This document shows positions 51,873 through 61,436 of a DNA stretch of 64,000 nt, in pieces. The DNA is taken from the NCBI GenBank assembly GCA_913055875.1, contig CAJXJY010000015.1, forward strand, positions 21,903 to 85,902, read 5' to 3'. How positions within the stretch are numbered: the stretch's first letter is position 1; every line of letters starts with the position of its first letter. The stretch comes from an uncultured Altererythrobacter sp. (GTDB lineage Bacteria > Pseudomonadota > Alphaproteobacteria > Sphingomonadales > Sphingomonadaceae). The position numbers were made by a program, and so were the translations under genes. The notes beneath the pieces were generated by a model. It worked only from the letters and a program-made list of their open reading frames with translations. It was not told the origin of the DNA and did no database searches.

Positions 51873-53108
51873 TCAGGCGTGGCTGTCGGTCAGCGCCGAG
51901 TAGATCAGCGTCTTGAGCTGGCGGCGAATCGGATAGGTCGAGGACGGGTAGAGCTGGGTCATGAACACCATGGTGATGCGCTCGACCGGGTCGACGAAGA
52001 AGGCGGTCGAATAGGCGCCGCCCCAGTAGAATTCGCCCTTGCTCGCGGGCATCAGCGTTTTCGCCGGATCGATCACCATCGCGAACCCCAGACCGAAGCC
52101 GGTGCCGGCATTGTTGGCTTCGCTGAACAGGCTCCGGCTCGTCTCGGTCAGGTCGGCGCCGTCCGGCAATTGGTTGGCAGTCATCAGGTCGAGCGTCTTG
52201 GGCGCGACGATCCACGCCCCATCGAGCTTGCCCTTGTTCAGCAGCATGGTGCAGAAGCGGTGATAGTCGGCGATCGTGCCGACCAGGCCGCCGCCGCCCG
52301 AATGGAACTTCGCGGGCTGCAGTAGCCGGCTTTCGACCGCCCGGTCGACCAGCCGCGGCGTCTTGCCGGGCCGGTAGCCATAGGCATCGGCCAGCCGCTC
52401 GGCCTTGTCCTCCGGCACGTCGAACCCGGTGTCGACCATCTCGAGGGGCCCGAAGACATGCTCGGCCAGGTATACGCCGAGCGACATGCCCGAAAGACGC
52501 TCCACCGCGATCCCGATCACGTCGGTGGAGACCGAATAGTTCCAGCTCGAACCGGGTTCGAATTCGAGCGGAATCTGCGCCAGCTTCGCGATATATTCGT
52601 CCGAAGTGAGCGAGCCGCGCGACAGGTCGAGCTGCGCATCGCGATAGGCGGCGTCGATGCTGCTGCGATTCTGGAAGCCGTAGGTCAGCCCCGACATGTG
52701 CGTGAGCAGGTCGACGAAGCGCATCGGCTTGCCGCGGCGTGCCGGCGCGAAGGGCAGCGCGCCGCCGCCGCCGGTGTAGACGCCGAGTTCGGCGAATTCG
52801 GGAATCACGCGCGCGACCGGATCGTCGACCGCCACCGCGCAGCGTTCGACCAGTTGCATGAAGGCGATCGAGGTGACCGGCTTGGTCATGCTCGCGATCC
52901 GGAACAGCGCGTCTTCGCGCATGCCGGTGCCGTCGTCGCGCAGGCTGCCGAAATGCGCGTAGTGGACCGGCTGTCCGCCGCGCGCGACCAGCACCTGCGC
53001 GTTGTTCAACCGCCCCGTGGCGATATACTGCCGCTCGATGAATTCATCGATCCGGGCCAGCCGCTCGCCATCGAAGCCCAGCTCGCCCGCATCGCTCAGT
53101 GCCAACAT
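51873..53108 (-). CDS. Class C beta-lactamase-like serine hydrolase / esterase
   Basis: 411 residues of the serine beta-lactamase-like family (family VIII esterases). Nucleophile motif Ser73-Met-Thr-Lys76, a Tyr191-Ser-Val element in WNYSVSTD and [15 protein letters not shown] are visible, and [15 protein letters not shown] stands near the KTG position. There is no evident signal peptide, so it is probably a cytoplasmic esterase rather than an antibiotic-resistance enzyme. ATG 53108 with GGGAG 6 bp upstream is preferred over ATG 53138. It is divergent from the thiolase gene, so it may hydrolyse an ester that feeds the nearby CoA pathway. Confidence 0.88.
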   Translation of the reverse strand: MLALSDAGELGFDGERLARIDEFIERQYIATGRLNNAQVLVARGGQPVHYAHFGSLRDDGTGMREDALFRIASMTKPVTSIAFMQLVERCAVAVDDPVARVIPEFAELGVYTGGGGALPFAPARRGKPMRFVDLLTHMSGLTYGFQNRSSIDAAYRDAQLDLSRGSLTSDEYIAKLAQIPLEFEPGSSWNYSVSTDVIGIAVERLSGMSLGVYLAEHVFGPLEMVDTGFDVPEDKAERLADAYGYRPGKTPRLVDRAVESRLLQPAKFHSGGGGLVGTIADYHRFCTMLLNKGKLDGAWIVAPKTLDLMTANQLPDGADLTETSRSLFSEANNAGTGFGLGFAMVIDPAKTLMPASKGEFYWGGAYSTAFFVDPVERITMVFMTQLYPSSTYPIRRQLKTLIYSALTDSHA

Positions 53109-53327
53109 ATCCGCTCCCGTACCATGACTCAGGGCCATACCATTCGTTCTGAAAATCGTTGATAGATGAAAATCGGCGCGAGTGAACCCTCATACCTCGC
53201 GTTCAAAACTTTCCTCTTCCGCCTTGTGTCGCGATGCCGCTTCTGCATAACTCGGGGGGAGGGAATCAAGCCCCAATCGGTAACGGCCGATCGGGGACAG
53301 TCGAATCGGGAAGAGGATCGAACGGCC

Positions 53328-54506
53328 ATGCGCGACGCCGTCATAGTATCAACCGCACGCACTCCGCTCGCCAAATCGGTGCGCGGGGCATTCAACGCCA
53401 CGCATTCGGTGCGGCTCGGGGCGTGGTCGGTCGAAGCCGCGGTCGAACGCGCCGGGATCGAAGGCGGCGAGATCGACGACGTGGTGATGGGCGCGGCGAG
53501 CCAGTCGGGGCAACAGGGCTTCAACATCGCCCGCCAGGTCGCCTTGCGCGCGGGGCTCCCGGTCGAGGTCGCGGGGATGAGCGTGGACCGCCAATGCTCG
53601 TCGGGACTGATGGCGATCGCCACCGCCGCCAAGCAGATCGTCGTCGACCGGATGGATATCTGCGTCGCCGGCGGCGTCGAATCGATCAGCGCGATCCGCG
53701 CCAATGCCGGGCCACCGCAGCGCGACGAGGACCTGCTGGCGATGCATCCCGATATCTACATGCCGATGATCGGCACCGCCGAGGTGGTCGCCAAGCGCTA
53801 CGGCATCACCCGCGAGGCGCAGGACGAATATTCGCTCCGCTCGCAGCAGCGCACTGCCGCCGCGCAGCAGGCCGGGCGGTTCGACGAAGAGATCGTCTCC
53901 GTCACCACGACCATGGACGTCAAGGATCGGGATACCGGCGATATTTCGCAGCGCGAGGTCACCATCGCGATGGACGACTGCAACCGCCCCGACACCACGC
54001 TCGAAGGGCTTGCCGGGCTCGATCCGGTGATGGGCGAAGGCCACACGATCACCGCGGGCAATGCCAGCCAGCTGGCCGACGGGTCCGCCGCCAGCGTGCT
54101 GATGGAAGCAAGCGTGGCGGAACGGCGCGGCCTGGCACCGCTCGGGCGCTATGTCGGCATGGCCGTCGCCGGGACCAAGCCGGACGAGATAGGTATCGGC
54201 CCGGTTTTCGCGATCCCCCGGCTGCTCGAACGGTTCGAACTCGGCATCGACGACATCGGGCTGTGGGAACTGAACGAGGCCTTCGCGGTGCAGGTGATCT
54301 ATTGCCGCGACAACCTCGGCATTTCCGACGAACGGCTCAATGTCGACGGCCGCTCGATCGCCATCGGCCACCCTTTTGGCATGACCGGCGCGCGCTGCGT
54401 GGGACATGCGCTGATCGAGGGGAAGCGGCGCGGGTTGAAACACGTCGTCGTCACCATGTGCGTCGGCGGCGGGATGGGCGCCGCCGGCCTGTTCGAGGTT
54501 CTGTGA
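53328..54506 (+). CDS. Acetyl-CoA acetyltransferase (thiolase)
   Basis: 392 residues, full-length thiolase. Cys90 in [18 protein letters not shown], His in [10 protein letters not shown] and the second Cys in CVGGGMGAA are intact. ATG 53328 is preceded by GGGAAGAGGA; the upstream open frame is not gene-like. It forms a pair with the acyl-CoA ligase starting 3 bp later. Together with the acyl-CoA dehydrogenases at 59-61 kb it makes a second, separate beta-oxidation set that is probably under the tandem TetR regulator. Confidence 0.92.
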   Translation: MRDAVIVSTARTPLAKSVRGAFNATHSVRLGAWSVEAAVERAGIEGGEIDDVVMGAASQSGQQGFNIARQVALRAGLPVEVAGMSVDRQCSSGLMAIATAAKQIVVDRMDICVAGGVESISAIRANAGPPQRDEDLLAMHPDIYMPMIGTAEVVAKRYGITREAQDEYSLRSQQRTAAAQQAGRFDEEIVSVTTTMDVKDRDTGDISQREVTIAMDDCNRPDTTLEGLAGLDPVMGEGHTITAGNASQLADGSAASVLMEASVAERRGLAPLGRYVGMAVAGTKPDEIGIGPVFAIPRLLERFELGIDDIGLWELNEAFAVQVIYCRDNLGISDERLNVDGRSIAIGHPFGMTGARCVGHALIEGKRRGLKHVVVTMCVGGGMGAAGLFEVL

Positions 54507-54508
54507 CG

Positions 54509-56254
54509 ATGGCGACGAAGACCGGCGACCTCGCCTCCGCGATCGGCTGGGTGCCGCCCGAAGGCTGGCCCGCGATCAGCCGCGCCGAATGCCGCGAGCG
54601 GCTGACCGCGCCCGGCCAGCGTTTCGAGATGGACACGATCGACATTCGCGGCGTGCCGACCCGGGTATGGAAGAACGCCCCGCCCAATCTGCGCGCAGTC
54701 GCGATGCTCGGGCGGATGCATGGCGAGCGCGAATTCCTGATCTACCGGGACGAGCGCGTCACCTACGACGCGTGGTTCCGCGCGGTGGCCCGGCTGGCGC
54801 AGGAACTGCGCGCGCGCGGCGTGGAGAAGGGCGACCGCGTCGCGCTGGCAATGCGCAACCTGCCCGAATGGCCGGTCGCCTTCTTTGCCGCGGTCTCCAT
54901 CGGCGCGATCTGCGTGCCGCTCAACGCGTGGTGGACGGGGCCGGAGCTGGCCTACGGGCTGGAGAATTCGGGCAGCAGGCTGCTGCTGTGCGACGCCGAA
55001 CGATGGGAGCGGATCGCCCCGCATCGCGGCGAATGCCCGGCGCTCGAAACGGTGCTCGCGTCCCGCTGTGCGGACGAGCCCGACGGGGCCGAGCGGCTCG
55101 AAGCGATCCTCGGCACGCCGAGCGACTATGCCGATCTCCCGTCTGCCGAACTACCCGACGCCGATATCGCGCCGGACGACGATGCGACCATCTTCTACAC
55201 CAGCGGCACCACCGGCAAGCCCAAGGGCGCGCTCGGCACGCACCGCAATCTGTGCACCAATATCCTTTCGACCGGCTACAACGCAGCCTGCGCCGTGCTT
55301 CGGCGCGGGGAGGAACTGCCCGATCCGGTCCGCAAGGTTGGCCTTACCGTCATCCCGCTGTTCCACGTCACTGCCTGCTCGGCCGGGCTGATGGGTAATA
55401 TCGCCGCCGGCAACACGATGATCTTCATGTACAAATGGGACCCGGTCGAAGCCTTCAAGATCATCGAGCGCGAGAAGGTCAATGCGACCGGCGGGGTACC
55501 GACCATTGCCTGGCAGTTGCTCGAACACCCGGCGCGCAAGGATTACGACCTGTCGAGCATCGAGGCGATCGGTTATGGCGGCGCGCCCGCCGCGCCCGAA
55601 CTGGTGCGCAAGATCCGCGAGGTGTTCGGTGCGCTGCCCGGCAACGGCTGGGGCATGACCGAGACCATGGCGACCGTCACCGGCCATTCGAGCGAGGACT
55701 ACCTCAACCGGCCCGACAGCTGCGGCCCGCCGGTGGCGGTCGCCGACCTCAGGATCGTGAGCGAGGACGGCACCACCGAGCTGGCGACGGGGGAGGTCGG
55801 CGAGCTGTGGGCGCGCGGCCCGATGGTGGTGAAGGGCTATTGGAACGCGCCCGAAGCCACTGCGGAGACCTTCGTCGACGGCTGGGTCAGGACCGGCGAC
55901 CTCGCGCGGCTCGACGGGGAGGGGTTCTGCTACATCGTCGACCGGGCCAAGGATATGGTCATTCGCGGCGGCGAAAACATCTATTCCTCCGAGGTCGAGA
56001 ACGTCCTTTACGAACATCCCGCGGTGACCGACGCCGCGCTGATCGGCCTGCCGCACCAGCAATTGGGCGAGGAGCCCGCCGCGGTGGTCCATCTGGCGCC
56101 CGGCATGCAGGCGGACGAAGCGGAAATGCAGGCGTGGGTGGCGGAGCGGCTGGCGCGCTTCAAGGTCCCGGTCCGGATCGTGTTCTCGGCCGATACCCTG
56201 CCGCGCAATGCCAACGGCAAGATCCTCAAGAAGGACCTCGCCGACCTGTTCTGA
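54509..56254 (+). CDS. AMP-forming acyl-CoA ligase
   Basis: 581 residues of the ANL superfamily. P-loop FYTSGTTGKPKGA, GNGWGMTETMATVTGHSSEDY, VRTGDLARLDGEGFCYIVDRAKDMVIRGGENIY and the catalytic Lys in NANGKILKKDLADLF are present. It is longer than usual at the N-terminus (about 50 residues before the AMP-binding core). It follows the thiolase by 2 bp. The substrate is a carboxylic acid of unknown type; steroid-side-chain or long-chain acids are typical for this layout with heteromeric acyl-CoA dehydrogenases. Confidence 0.92.
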   Translation: MATKTGDLASAIGWVPPEGWPAISRAECRERLTAPGQRFEMDTIDIRGVPTRVWKNAPPNLRAVAMLGRMHGEREFLIYRDERVTYDAWFRAVARLAQELRARGVEKGDRVALAMRNLPEWPVAFFAAVSIGAICVPLNAWWTGPELAYGLENSGSRLLLCDAERWERIAPHRGECPALETVLASRCADEPDGAERLEAILGTPSDYADLPSAELPDADIAPDDDATIFYTSGTTGKPKGALGTHRNLCTNILSTGYNAACAVLRRGEELPDPVRKVGLTVIPLFHVTACSAGLMGNIAAGNTMIFMYKWDPVEAFKIIEREKVNATGGVPTIAWQLLEHPARKDYDLSSIEAIGYGGAPAAPELVRKIREVFGALPGNGWGMTETMATVTGHSSEDYLNRPDSCGPPVAVADLRIVSEDGTTELATGEVGELWARGPMVVKGYWNAPEATAETFVDGWVRTGDLARLDGEGFCYIVDRAKDMVIRGGENIYSSEVENVLYEHPAVTDAALIGLPHQQLGEEPAAVVHLAPGMQADEAEMQAWVAERLARFKVPVRIVFSADTLPRNANGKILKKDLADLF

Positions 56255-56321
56255 GCAGGGTGCGGGCAGGATGCTTGGCACTCTCGCATAGGCTGGTGTA
56301 GGCACCGGCGAGGGGGCGTTG

Positions 56322-57548
56322 ATGGCGAGCAAGAGTCCGGCGACGAAACGGTTTGGCGAAAAGCGCCAGGCGATCATCCATGCGACCTCCGTTCTCATCA
56401 ACGAGGTCGGGGTGCAGGCGACGACCCTGTCCGAAGTCGCGCGCGCGATCGGGCTCAACACGACCAGTGTAACCTACTATTTCGCGCGCAAGGAGCAGCT
56501 GGCGGCGGCGGTCTACGAACAGACGCTCGACCGGATGGAACGGATGGCGCGCGATGCGCTGGAAGAGCCCGACCCGGCGTCGCGCCTGCGCCGCTATCTC
56601 GCGAACCACGTCGCTCTGCGCACGCGCATCCGGCAGGGCGAGCGCGGGCTGGTCACCGCGCTGTCCGAAATCCGCACGCTCGACGCCGAAACGCAGGCGC
56701 CGCTGCTCGCGCGCTACCGCAACGTGCTCGAACTGGTCCGCGACTTTTTCGGCGAGGCTGCGACCGATCGCGAGCGCGCGCACAGTTCGGCGCGCGCGCA
56801 TATCCTGCTCGAGGCGATGATGTGGTGGCCGGTGTGGTCGCTGCGCTATTCGATACTCGATTTCCCGCGGGTCGAGGCGCGGCTGTTCGATATCCTCGCG
56901 CACGGGCTTCCGACCGGCGAGATGCGCTGGCAGCCGCAGCCGCTGGCGGGCGACTGGCGCACCGAGGAAGGCCATGCACCGAGCCAGAACGACGAATTCC
57001 TGCGCGCGGCGACGGTGATGATCAACCAGCGCGGCTATCGCGGCGCTTCGGTCAACCGCATCGCCGAAAGCCTCAACGTCACCAAGGGCAGCTTCTACCA
57101 TCACCACGACGCCAAGGACGACCTCGTGCTGGCCTGCTTCCAGAAGAGCTACGACCGGCTCTCCGCGGTGCAGATGGCGGGGCAGGCGATCGAGGCCGAT
57201 TGCTGGACCCGGCTCGCCAGCGTGCTCGCCGAACTTGTCGACCTGCAATTCTTCGATCCGACGCCGCTGTTGCGCACGACCGCGCTGCAGGCGCTGCACA
57301 GCGATCGCAAGGTCGATGTCGTGACCCGTTCCGACCGCCTGGCGCGCCGCTTCGCCGGGCTGCTGATCGACGGGATCGCCGACGGCTCGGTGCGCGCGAT
57401 CGATCCGCTGGTGGCGAGTCAGGTGATCATGTCGACGCTCAACGCGGCCTACGAGGCGCGGCACTGGGCGGAGCGGTTCGAGGATCCGGATGTCGCGATC
57501 CGGACCTACCTCGCCACGCTGTCGGACGGGTTGCTAGCCGGTCCCTAA
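56322..57548 (+). CDS. Tandem (double) TetR-family transcriptional regulator
   Basis: 408 residues, twice the length of a normal TetR protein. The first unit has a DNA-binding helix-turn-helix at about 14-60 (QAIIHATSVLINEVGVQATT, ARAIGLNTTSVTYYFARKEQL). The second has one at about 225-275 (RAATVMINQRGYRGASVNRI, ESLNVTKGSFYHHHDAKDDLV). Each is followed by its own helical ligand-binding part. It is thus a covalent pseudo-dimer. ATG 56322 with GAGGGGG upstream is chosen over the adjacent TTG. Its neighbours (ligase, thiolase, MFS, acyl-CoA dehydrogenases) suggest it senses an acyl-CoA. Confidence 0.9.
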   Translation: MASKSPATKRFGEKRQAIIHATSVLINEVGVQATTLSEVARAIGLNTTSVTYYFARKEQLAAAVYEQTLDRMERMARDALEEPDPASRLRRYLANHVALRTRIRQGERGLVTALSEIRTLDAETQAPLLARYRNVLELVRDFFGEAATDRERAHSSARAHILLEAMMWWPVWSLRYSILDFPRVEARLFDILAHGLPTGEMRWQPQPLAGDWRTEEGHAPSQNDEFLRAATVMINQRGYRGASVNRIAESLNVTKGSFYHHHDAKDDLVLACFQKSYDRLSAVQMAGQAIEADCWTRLASVLAELVDLQFFDPTPLLRTTALQALHSDRKVDVVTRSDRLARRFAGLLIDGIADGSVRAIDPLVASQVIMSTLNAAYEARHWAERFEDPDVAIRTYLATLSDGLLAGP

Positions 57549-57553
57549 ACTCT

Positions 57554-57621
57554 GTTTCAGTCAAGCTGAAACGTTTGCGGCATCGGCCCGGTGCCGATTC
57601 AGCGAAGCTGAAAACGACTCT
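57554..57621. terminator. Bidirectional terminator-like REP element between tetR and MFS genes
   Basis: Three hairpins lie in a row: GTTTCAG/CTGAAAC (57554-57560, 57566-57572), ATCGGC/GCCGAT (57582-57587, 57593-57598) and TTCAGC-GAA-GCTGAA (57598-57612). Positions 57584-57621 are the inverted copy of 49096-49133. It again separates two convergent genes, which supports a terminator role. Confidence 0.7.
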
Positions 57622-58924
57622 AGCCCGCCCGCCGCGGCTCGCTGACCCGCCACACCATCATCGCCAGCGCGATGGCAAGCGAGGCGAAGACGGCGACGAT
57701 CAGCGGGACGTATCCCAGCGCGGCGATCGCCAGCCCGGCCAGCACCGGCCCGGTCGAGGAGACCGCGCCCTCGACCGTGGTGACCAGCGCGAGGCGCATG
57801 GGGATGTCCTCGTGCTCGCCGAATTCGAGCACCAGCGTCACCGCCGCCATCATCCAGCCCGAAAACCCGAAACCGAGCGCGGCGAAGGCGAGTTGGAGCA
57901 GCCAGCCGTCGCCGAGAACGAGCAGGGCGATGCCCGTCAGGCTGCAGGAAAGCGCGCCGATATAGACCAGCCGGAACCCGAACCGGTCGCCGAGCGAACC
58001 CCAGACGAGATTCGACAGCGTATCGGCGGCGAGGAAAACGAGGCTGAGCGTACCGATCAGCGCGCCGTCGAGGCCGAGTCGCTCGCCGACATACAGCGTC
58101 CAGAACGGCAGCCCGACCCGCGCGATGGTCGCGAAGCCGTGCGCGACGAGGAAGGCGCGAAACCCCGCATGGGTGAGCAATTCGGAGAACTGCGCGAACC
58201 GCTCGCGCATCGGCACCGCTGTGCGCAACCGCGGCGCGTCGGGTTCGCGGATGCCGAATTTGAGCACCACCAGCCCGATCGACGTGAGCACGAAGGCAAG
58301 CAGGAAGGTCGTCGCATAGCCGTTGCCGAGCCAGTTCTGCTCGATGAAGTAATGCCCCGCGACCCAGGCCAGTCCGGCCGCGATCAGCCCGCCGATCATG
58401 TTGCGCAGGCCCTGCAATCGGCCGCGCCGGGCGATCGGGATCAGCTTGGCCATCAGCATCTGGAACGCGACCCGCTGCGCGCCGCTGAAGAAGCCGAGCA
58501 GGAGGAAGGTCAGCAGGGTCGCAACGAGCAGCGCGGTGCCCTCCAGCGTCCACGCGGCGATCGCCAGCGCCAGCACCATGACCCGCATCAACGAGCCGAC
58601 GGTGATGGCATAGGGCAGGATACGCGGACGGCTCTCGATCCGCGCCCCGGACAGGATCGGCGAGATCGTCCCGCCCAGCTGCAACAGTGCGGTGCCGAGG
58701 CCGACCGCAGCGGCGCTGCCGGTCAGGAGGTAGAGATAGGCGGGAATGATGGTCGGCGCGTAGATCAGCCGGAAGCCGGTCATCCCGAACACGCCGTGGG
58801 TCAGGTTGGCGGCGTAATTGCGCCGCAGGTTGCGGTCCATGAACGCGTGGTGGCGCGCCCAGACGTCCTCGTCCGCGCGCGCCGCCGCAATGTCCTCGCC
58901 GGAACTGGCGAGCGCCTCGCTCAA
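57620..58924 (-). CDS. MFS transporter
   Basis: 434 residues with about 12 hydrophobic segments: LTHGVFGMTGFRLIYAPTIIPAYLYLL, LLLGFFSGAQRVAFQML, GLRNMIGGLIAAGLAWVAGHYF and LVWGSLGDRFGFRLVYIG (the A-motif-like loop). A TTG start at 58924 overlaps the TGA of the dehydrogenase gene (TTGA), so it is coupled to it. The cytoplasmic N-terminus of about 40 residues is charged. The substrate is unknown; position suggests import of the acid degraded by the adjacent dehydrogenases, or export of a by-product. Confidence 0.85.
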   Translation of the reverse strand: MSEALASSGEDIAAARADEDVWARHHAFMDRNLRRNYAANLTHGVFGMTGFRLIYAPTIIPAYLYLLTGSAAAVGLGTALLQLGGTISPILSGARIESRPRILPYAITVGSLMRVMVLALAIAAWTLEGTALLVATLLTFLLLGFFSGAQRVAFQMLMAKLIPIARRGRLQGLRNMIGGLIAAGLAWVAGHYFIEQNWLGNGYATTFLLAFVLTSIGLVVLKFGIREPDAPRLRTAVPMRERFAQFSELLTHAGFRAFLVAHGFATIARVGLPFWTLYVGERLGLDGALIGTLSLVFLAADTLSNLVWGSLGDRFGFRLVYIGALSCSLTGIALLVLGDGWLLQLAFAALGFGFSGWMMAAVTLVLEFGEHEDIPMRLALVTTVEGAVSSTGPVLAGLAIAALGYVPLIVAVFASLAIALAMMVWRVSEPRRAG

Positions 58925-59991
58925 TAGCCGCCGATCGTCGCGAAGCGATCCTTCAGGAACGCGGTCGAGCCCCAGCTCGCTTCGAGCACGCGCGCGCGCT
59001 TGAGATAAAAGCCGATATCGTATTCGTCGGTCATGCCGATCCCGCCATGCAGCTGCACGCCCTCGCGGCTGATCGCGTGCAGCACGCGATTGGCTTCGGC
59101 CTTGGCGAGGGTGGCCGCGCGCGCGACGCCGAACCCGCTATCGAGCGCGACCAGCCCGCCCTCGACCGCCGAGCGCATCATGGCGAGGTCGCCGAACAGG
59201 TCGGCCATCCGATGCTGCAACGCCTGGAAGGTCGCCAGCACCTGGTTGAACTGGACGCGCTGCTTCAGGTAATCGAGCGTCGTGTCGAACACCTGCTGCG
59301 CCATGCCGAGCATCTCGCAGGCGGTCAGGATACGCGCACGGTCGAGCACGTCGTCGAGCAGGGTGTCGCCGCCGTTATCGAGCTTGTCCGCCGCCGCACC
59401 GTCGAAGGTCACTTCGGCATGGCTGCGCTGGTCGGTGAGCTTGCGGGTCGACAGCGATACCCCGTCGCCGGCTTCGACGAGGTAGAGACCGTCGCCCGCC
59501 GCGACCACGAACAGGCTCGCACTATGCGCTTCGTGGACGAATGACTTGGTGCCCGACAGCTTGCCGCCCGATACCGTAGCCGCGATCTTCGCCGGATCGT
59601 GCCGCGGACCTTCGTCGACCGCGAGCGTCGCCACGGTCTCGCCGCTGGCGATCTTCGGCAGCCACGCCGCCTTCTGCTCGTCGCTGCCGCCGAGGATGAT
59701 CGCGCTCGCCGCGATGGTCGAGGCAAGCAGCGGGCTTGCGGTGAGCGTCTTGCCCAGTTCTTCCACCACCAGCCCGACCGAGAGCCAGCCGAAGTCGGAG
59801 CCGCCGTGTTCTTCGGGGACGATAACCCCGGTCCAGCCCATCTCGGCCATCGCGGCATAGGCATCGGGATCGTACGCTTCGGGCGTTCCGGAGGCGCGGA
59901 TCTTGCGGAAGGCGGCGACCGGGCTTTCGTTCGCGGCCCAGTCGCGGGCCATGTCGCGCAGCATTTCCTGTTCTTCGTTGAGGACGGCCAT
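58921..59991 (-). CDS. Acyl-CoA dehydrogenase, small subunit of a heteromeric pair
   Basis: 356 residues, shorter than typical. MAVLNEEQEMLRDMARDWAAN, PEEHGGSDFGWLSVGLVVEELG and a QLHGGIGMTDEYDIGFYLKR segment mark the family. The usual C-terminal catalytic-Glu region reads SWGSTAFLKDRF, with no IYEGT/IFEGT motif. This is the pattern of FadE27/FadE29-like subunits of alpha2beta2 steroid or bile-acid dehydrogenases, which need a partner. The partner gene lies 14 bp upstream. The stop is shared with the MFS start (TTGA). Confidence 0.87.
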   Translation of the reverse strand: MAVLNEEQEMLRDMARDWAANESPVAAFRKIRASGTPEAYDPDAYAAMAEMGWTGVIVPEEHGGSDFGWLSVGLVVEELGKTLTASPLLASTIAASAIILGGSDEQKAAWLPKIASGETVATLAVDEGPRHDPAKIAATVSGGKLSGTKSFVHEAHSASLFVVAAGDGLYLVEAGDGVSLSTRKLTDQRSHAEVTFDGAAADKLDNGGDTLLDDVLDRARILTACEMLGMAQQVFDTTLDYLKQRVQFNQVLATFQALQHRMADLFGDLAMMRSAVEGGLVALDSGFGVARAATLAKAEANRVLHAISREGVQLHGGIGMTDEYDIGFYLKRARVLEASWGSTAFLKDRFATIGGY

Positions 59992-60005
59992 GTTCCCGCG
60001 CTCCC

Positions 60006-61217
60006 TTACTGATGGTCCAGCATGCCGAGCACGCGCTTGGCGATGATGTTGTTCTGGATTTCGGTCGAGCCGCCGTAGATCGTGGTCGCCTTGCCGAACA
60101 GCCAGCCGCGCACCGCGGCGAGTTCGCTCTCGCTGAAGCCGTCGCCTTCCCAGCCGAGGCCCTGCATCCCCATGATCTCGATCAGCAGTTCGGCGCGCTC
60201 CTGCCCCAGCTTCGTGCCGAGCTTCTTGAGCACCGAGCTGATTTCGGACACGCCGCCCTGCGCCTTGCTTTCCTCGGCCGCGCGGCGCGCGGTGAGGAGG
60301 AAAGAGCCCCAGCGGATTTCGAAATCGGCGATCCGGTCGCGCAGCACCTTGTCGGCGATCGCGCCGTCCTCGTCGGTTTCGACATGCTTCTTCGCCAGGT
60401 CCGCCAGGCTCGCGCCCATCATGCGCGCCAGCGCGCCGCCGCCCGACAGATTGGTCCGCTCGTGCTGGAGCAGGCGCTTGCCGATCGTCCAGCCCTCTCC
60501 TTCCTCGCCGACGAGGTTCTCCTTCGGCACCTTCACGTCGGTGAAGAAGGTCTCGCAGAACGGGCTCATCCCGCTGATCATCTGGATCGGGCGGACCTCG
60601 ATGCCGGGCGAATCCATGTCGATCAGCAGGAAGCTGATCCCCTTGTGCTTGTCGGACCGGTCGGTGCGCACGAGGCAGAAGCACTTGTCCGCCCATTGCC
60701 CGCCGCTGGTCCAGGTTTTCTGGCCGTTGACGAGGTAGTGATCGCCCTTGTCCACCGCCATGGTCTGGAGGTTGGCGAGGTCGGACCCGGCATTGGGTTC
60801 GGAATAGCCCTGGCACCAGCGGATTTCGCCGCGGCAGATCGGCGGGATGTGCTCGCGCTTCTGTTCCTCGCTGCCATATTCGAGCAGCGTCGGACCGAAC
60901 ATCATCACGCCCATGCCGCCGATCGGGTTGAACGCACCGGCGCGCGCCATCTCCTCGTTGAGGATCGCCGCCTGCTTGCGCGTCAGCCCGCCGCCGCCAT
61001 ACTCCTTCGGCCAGGTCGGCGTACCCCAGCCGCGCTCGCCCATCGCCTCGCGCCACTGCTTCTGCGCGGGCGTCTCGTCGGTCGGTCCCTCGACGCTGGC
61101 CAGGGCGTTGCCCTTGCCCTTGAGCTCGGCCGGGAAGTGCTCGGCCAGGAACTGCTTCACGTCCTCGCGAAAGGCTTCTTCGGCAGCCGGTTTGTCGATA
61201 TCGGGCAGCGTTGCCAT
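60006..61217 (-). CDS. Acyl-CoA dehydrogenase, large subunit of a heteromeric pair
   Basis: 403 residues. FREDVKQFLAEHFPAELKGKG, TPTWPKEYGGGGLTRKQAAIL, IRWCQGYSEPNAGSDLANL and NGQKTWTSGGQWADKCF are typical of FadE26/FadE28-like subunits. The C-terminal motif is IYGGSTEIQNNIIAKRVLGM, with Gly where single-chain enzymes have the catalytic Glu; in this subgroup the base lies elsewhere in the chain. It probably forms a heterotetramer with the product of the next gene and dehydrogenates a bulky acyl-CoA, such as a steroid-like side chain. Confidence 0.88.
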   Translation of the reverse strand: MATLPDIDKPAAEEAFREDVKQFLAEHFPAELKGKGNALASVEGPTDETPAQKQWREAMGERGWGTPTWPKEYGGGGLTRKQAAILNEEMARAGAFNPIGGMGVMMFGPTLLEYGSEEQKREHIPPICRGEIRWCQGYSEPNAGSDLANLQTMAVDKGDHYLVNGQKTWTSGGQWADKCFCLVRTDRSDKHKGISFLLIDMDSPGIEVRPIQMISGMSPFCETFFTDVKVPKENLVGEEGEGWTIGKRLLQHERTNLSGGGALARMMGASLADLAKKHVETDEDGAIADKVLRDRIADFEIRWGSFLLTARRAAEESKAQGGVSEISSVLKKLGTKLGQERAELLIEIMGMQGLGWEGDGFSESELAAVRGWLFGKATTIYGGSTEIQNNIIAKRVLGMLDHQ

Positions 61218-61336
61218 GCGAATCTCCTGTCTGGTCCTGAACAGCCCTAGCGTGCCGGGGCGCCGAGCGCACTATCGCGCACCGAGCGCTTCGGCCGCGA
61301 GCGTACGCAGCCTGGCGGGCGAAGTGGCGGTGCATG

Positions 61337-61368
61337 CGATCGTCGCCTGCGCGCTTAGGCGACGATCG
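61337..61368 (-). terminator. Hairpin downstream of the S46 peptidase gene
   Basis: Perfect 11-bp arms CGATCGTCGCC (61337-61347) and GGCGACGATCG (61358-61368) with a 10-nt loop, about 70 bp after the peptidase stop. No U-run follows on the minus strand, so it may act as a transcript stabiliser or a weak terminator. Confidence 0.5.
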
Positions 61369-61436
61369 TCCTCGTCGAGTTCCGCAGTATCCGGCCGTCG
61401 ACTTCTTGCGCCCGGACTTACGCCCGGACCCGCGTG

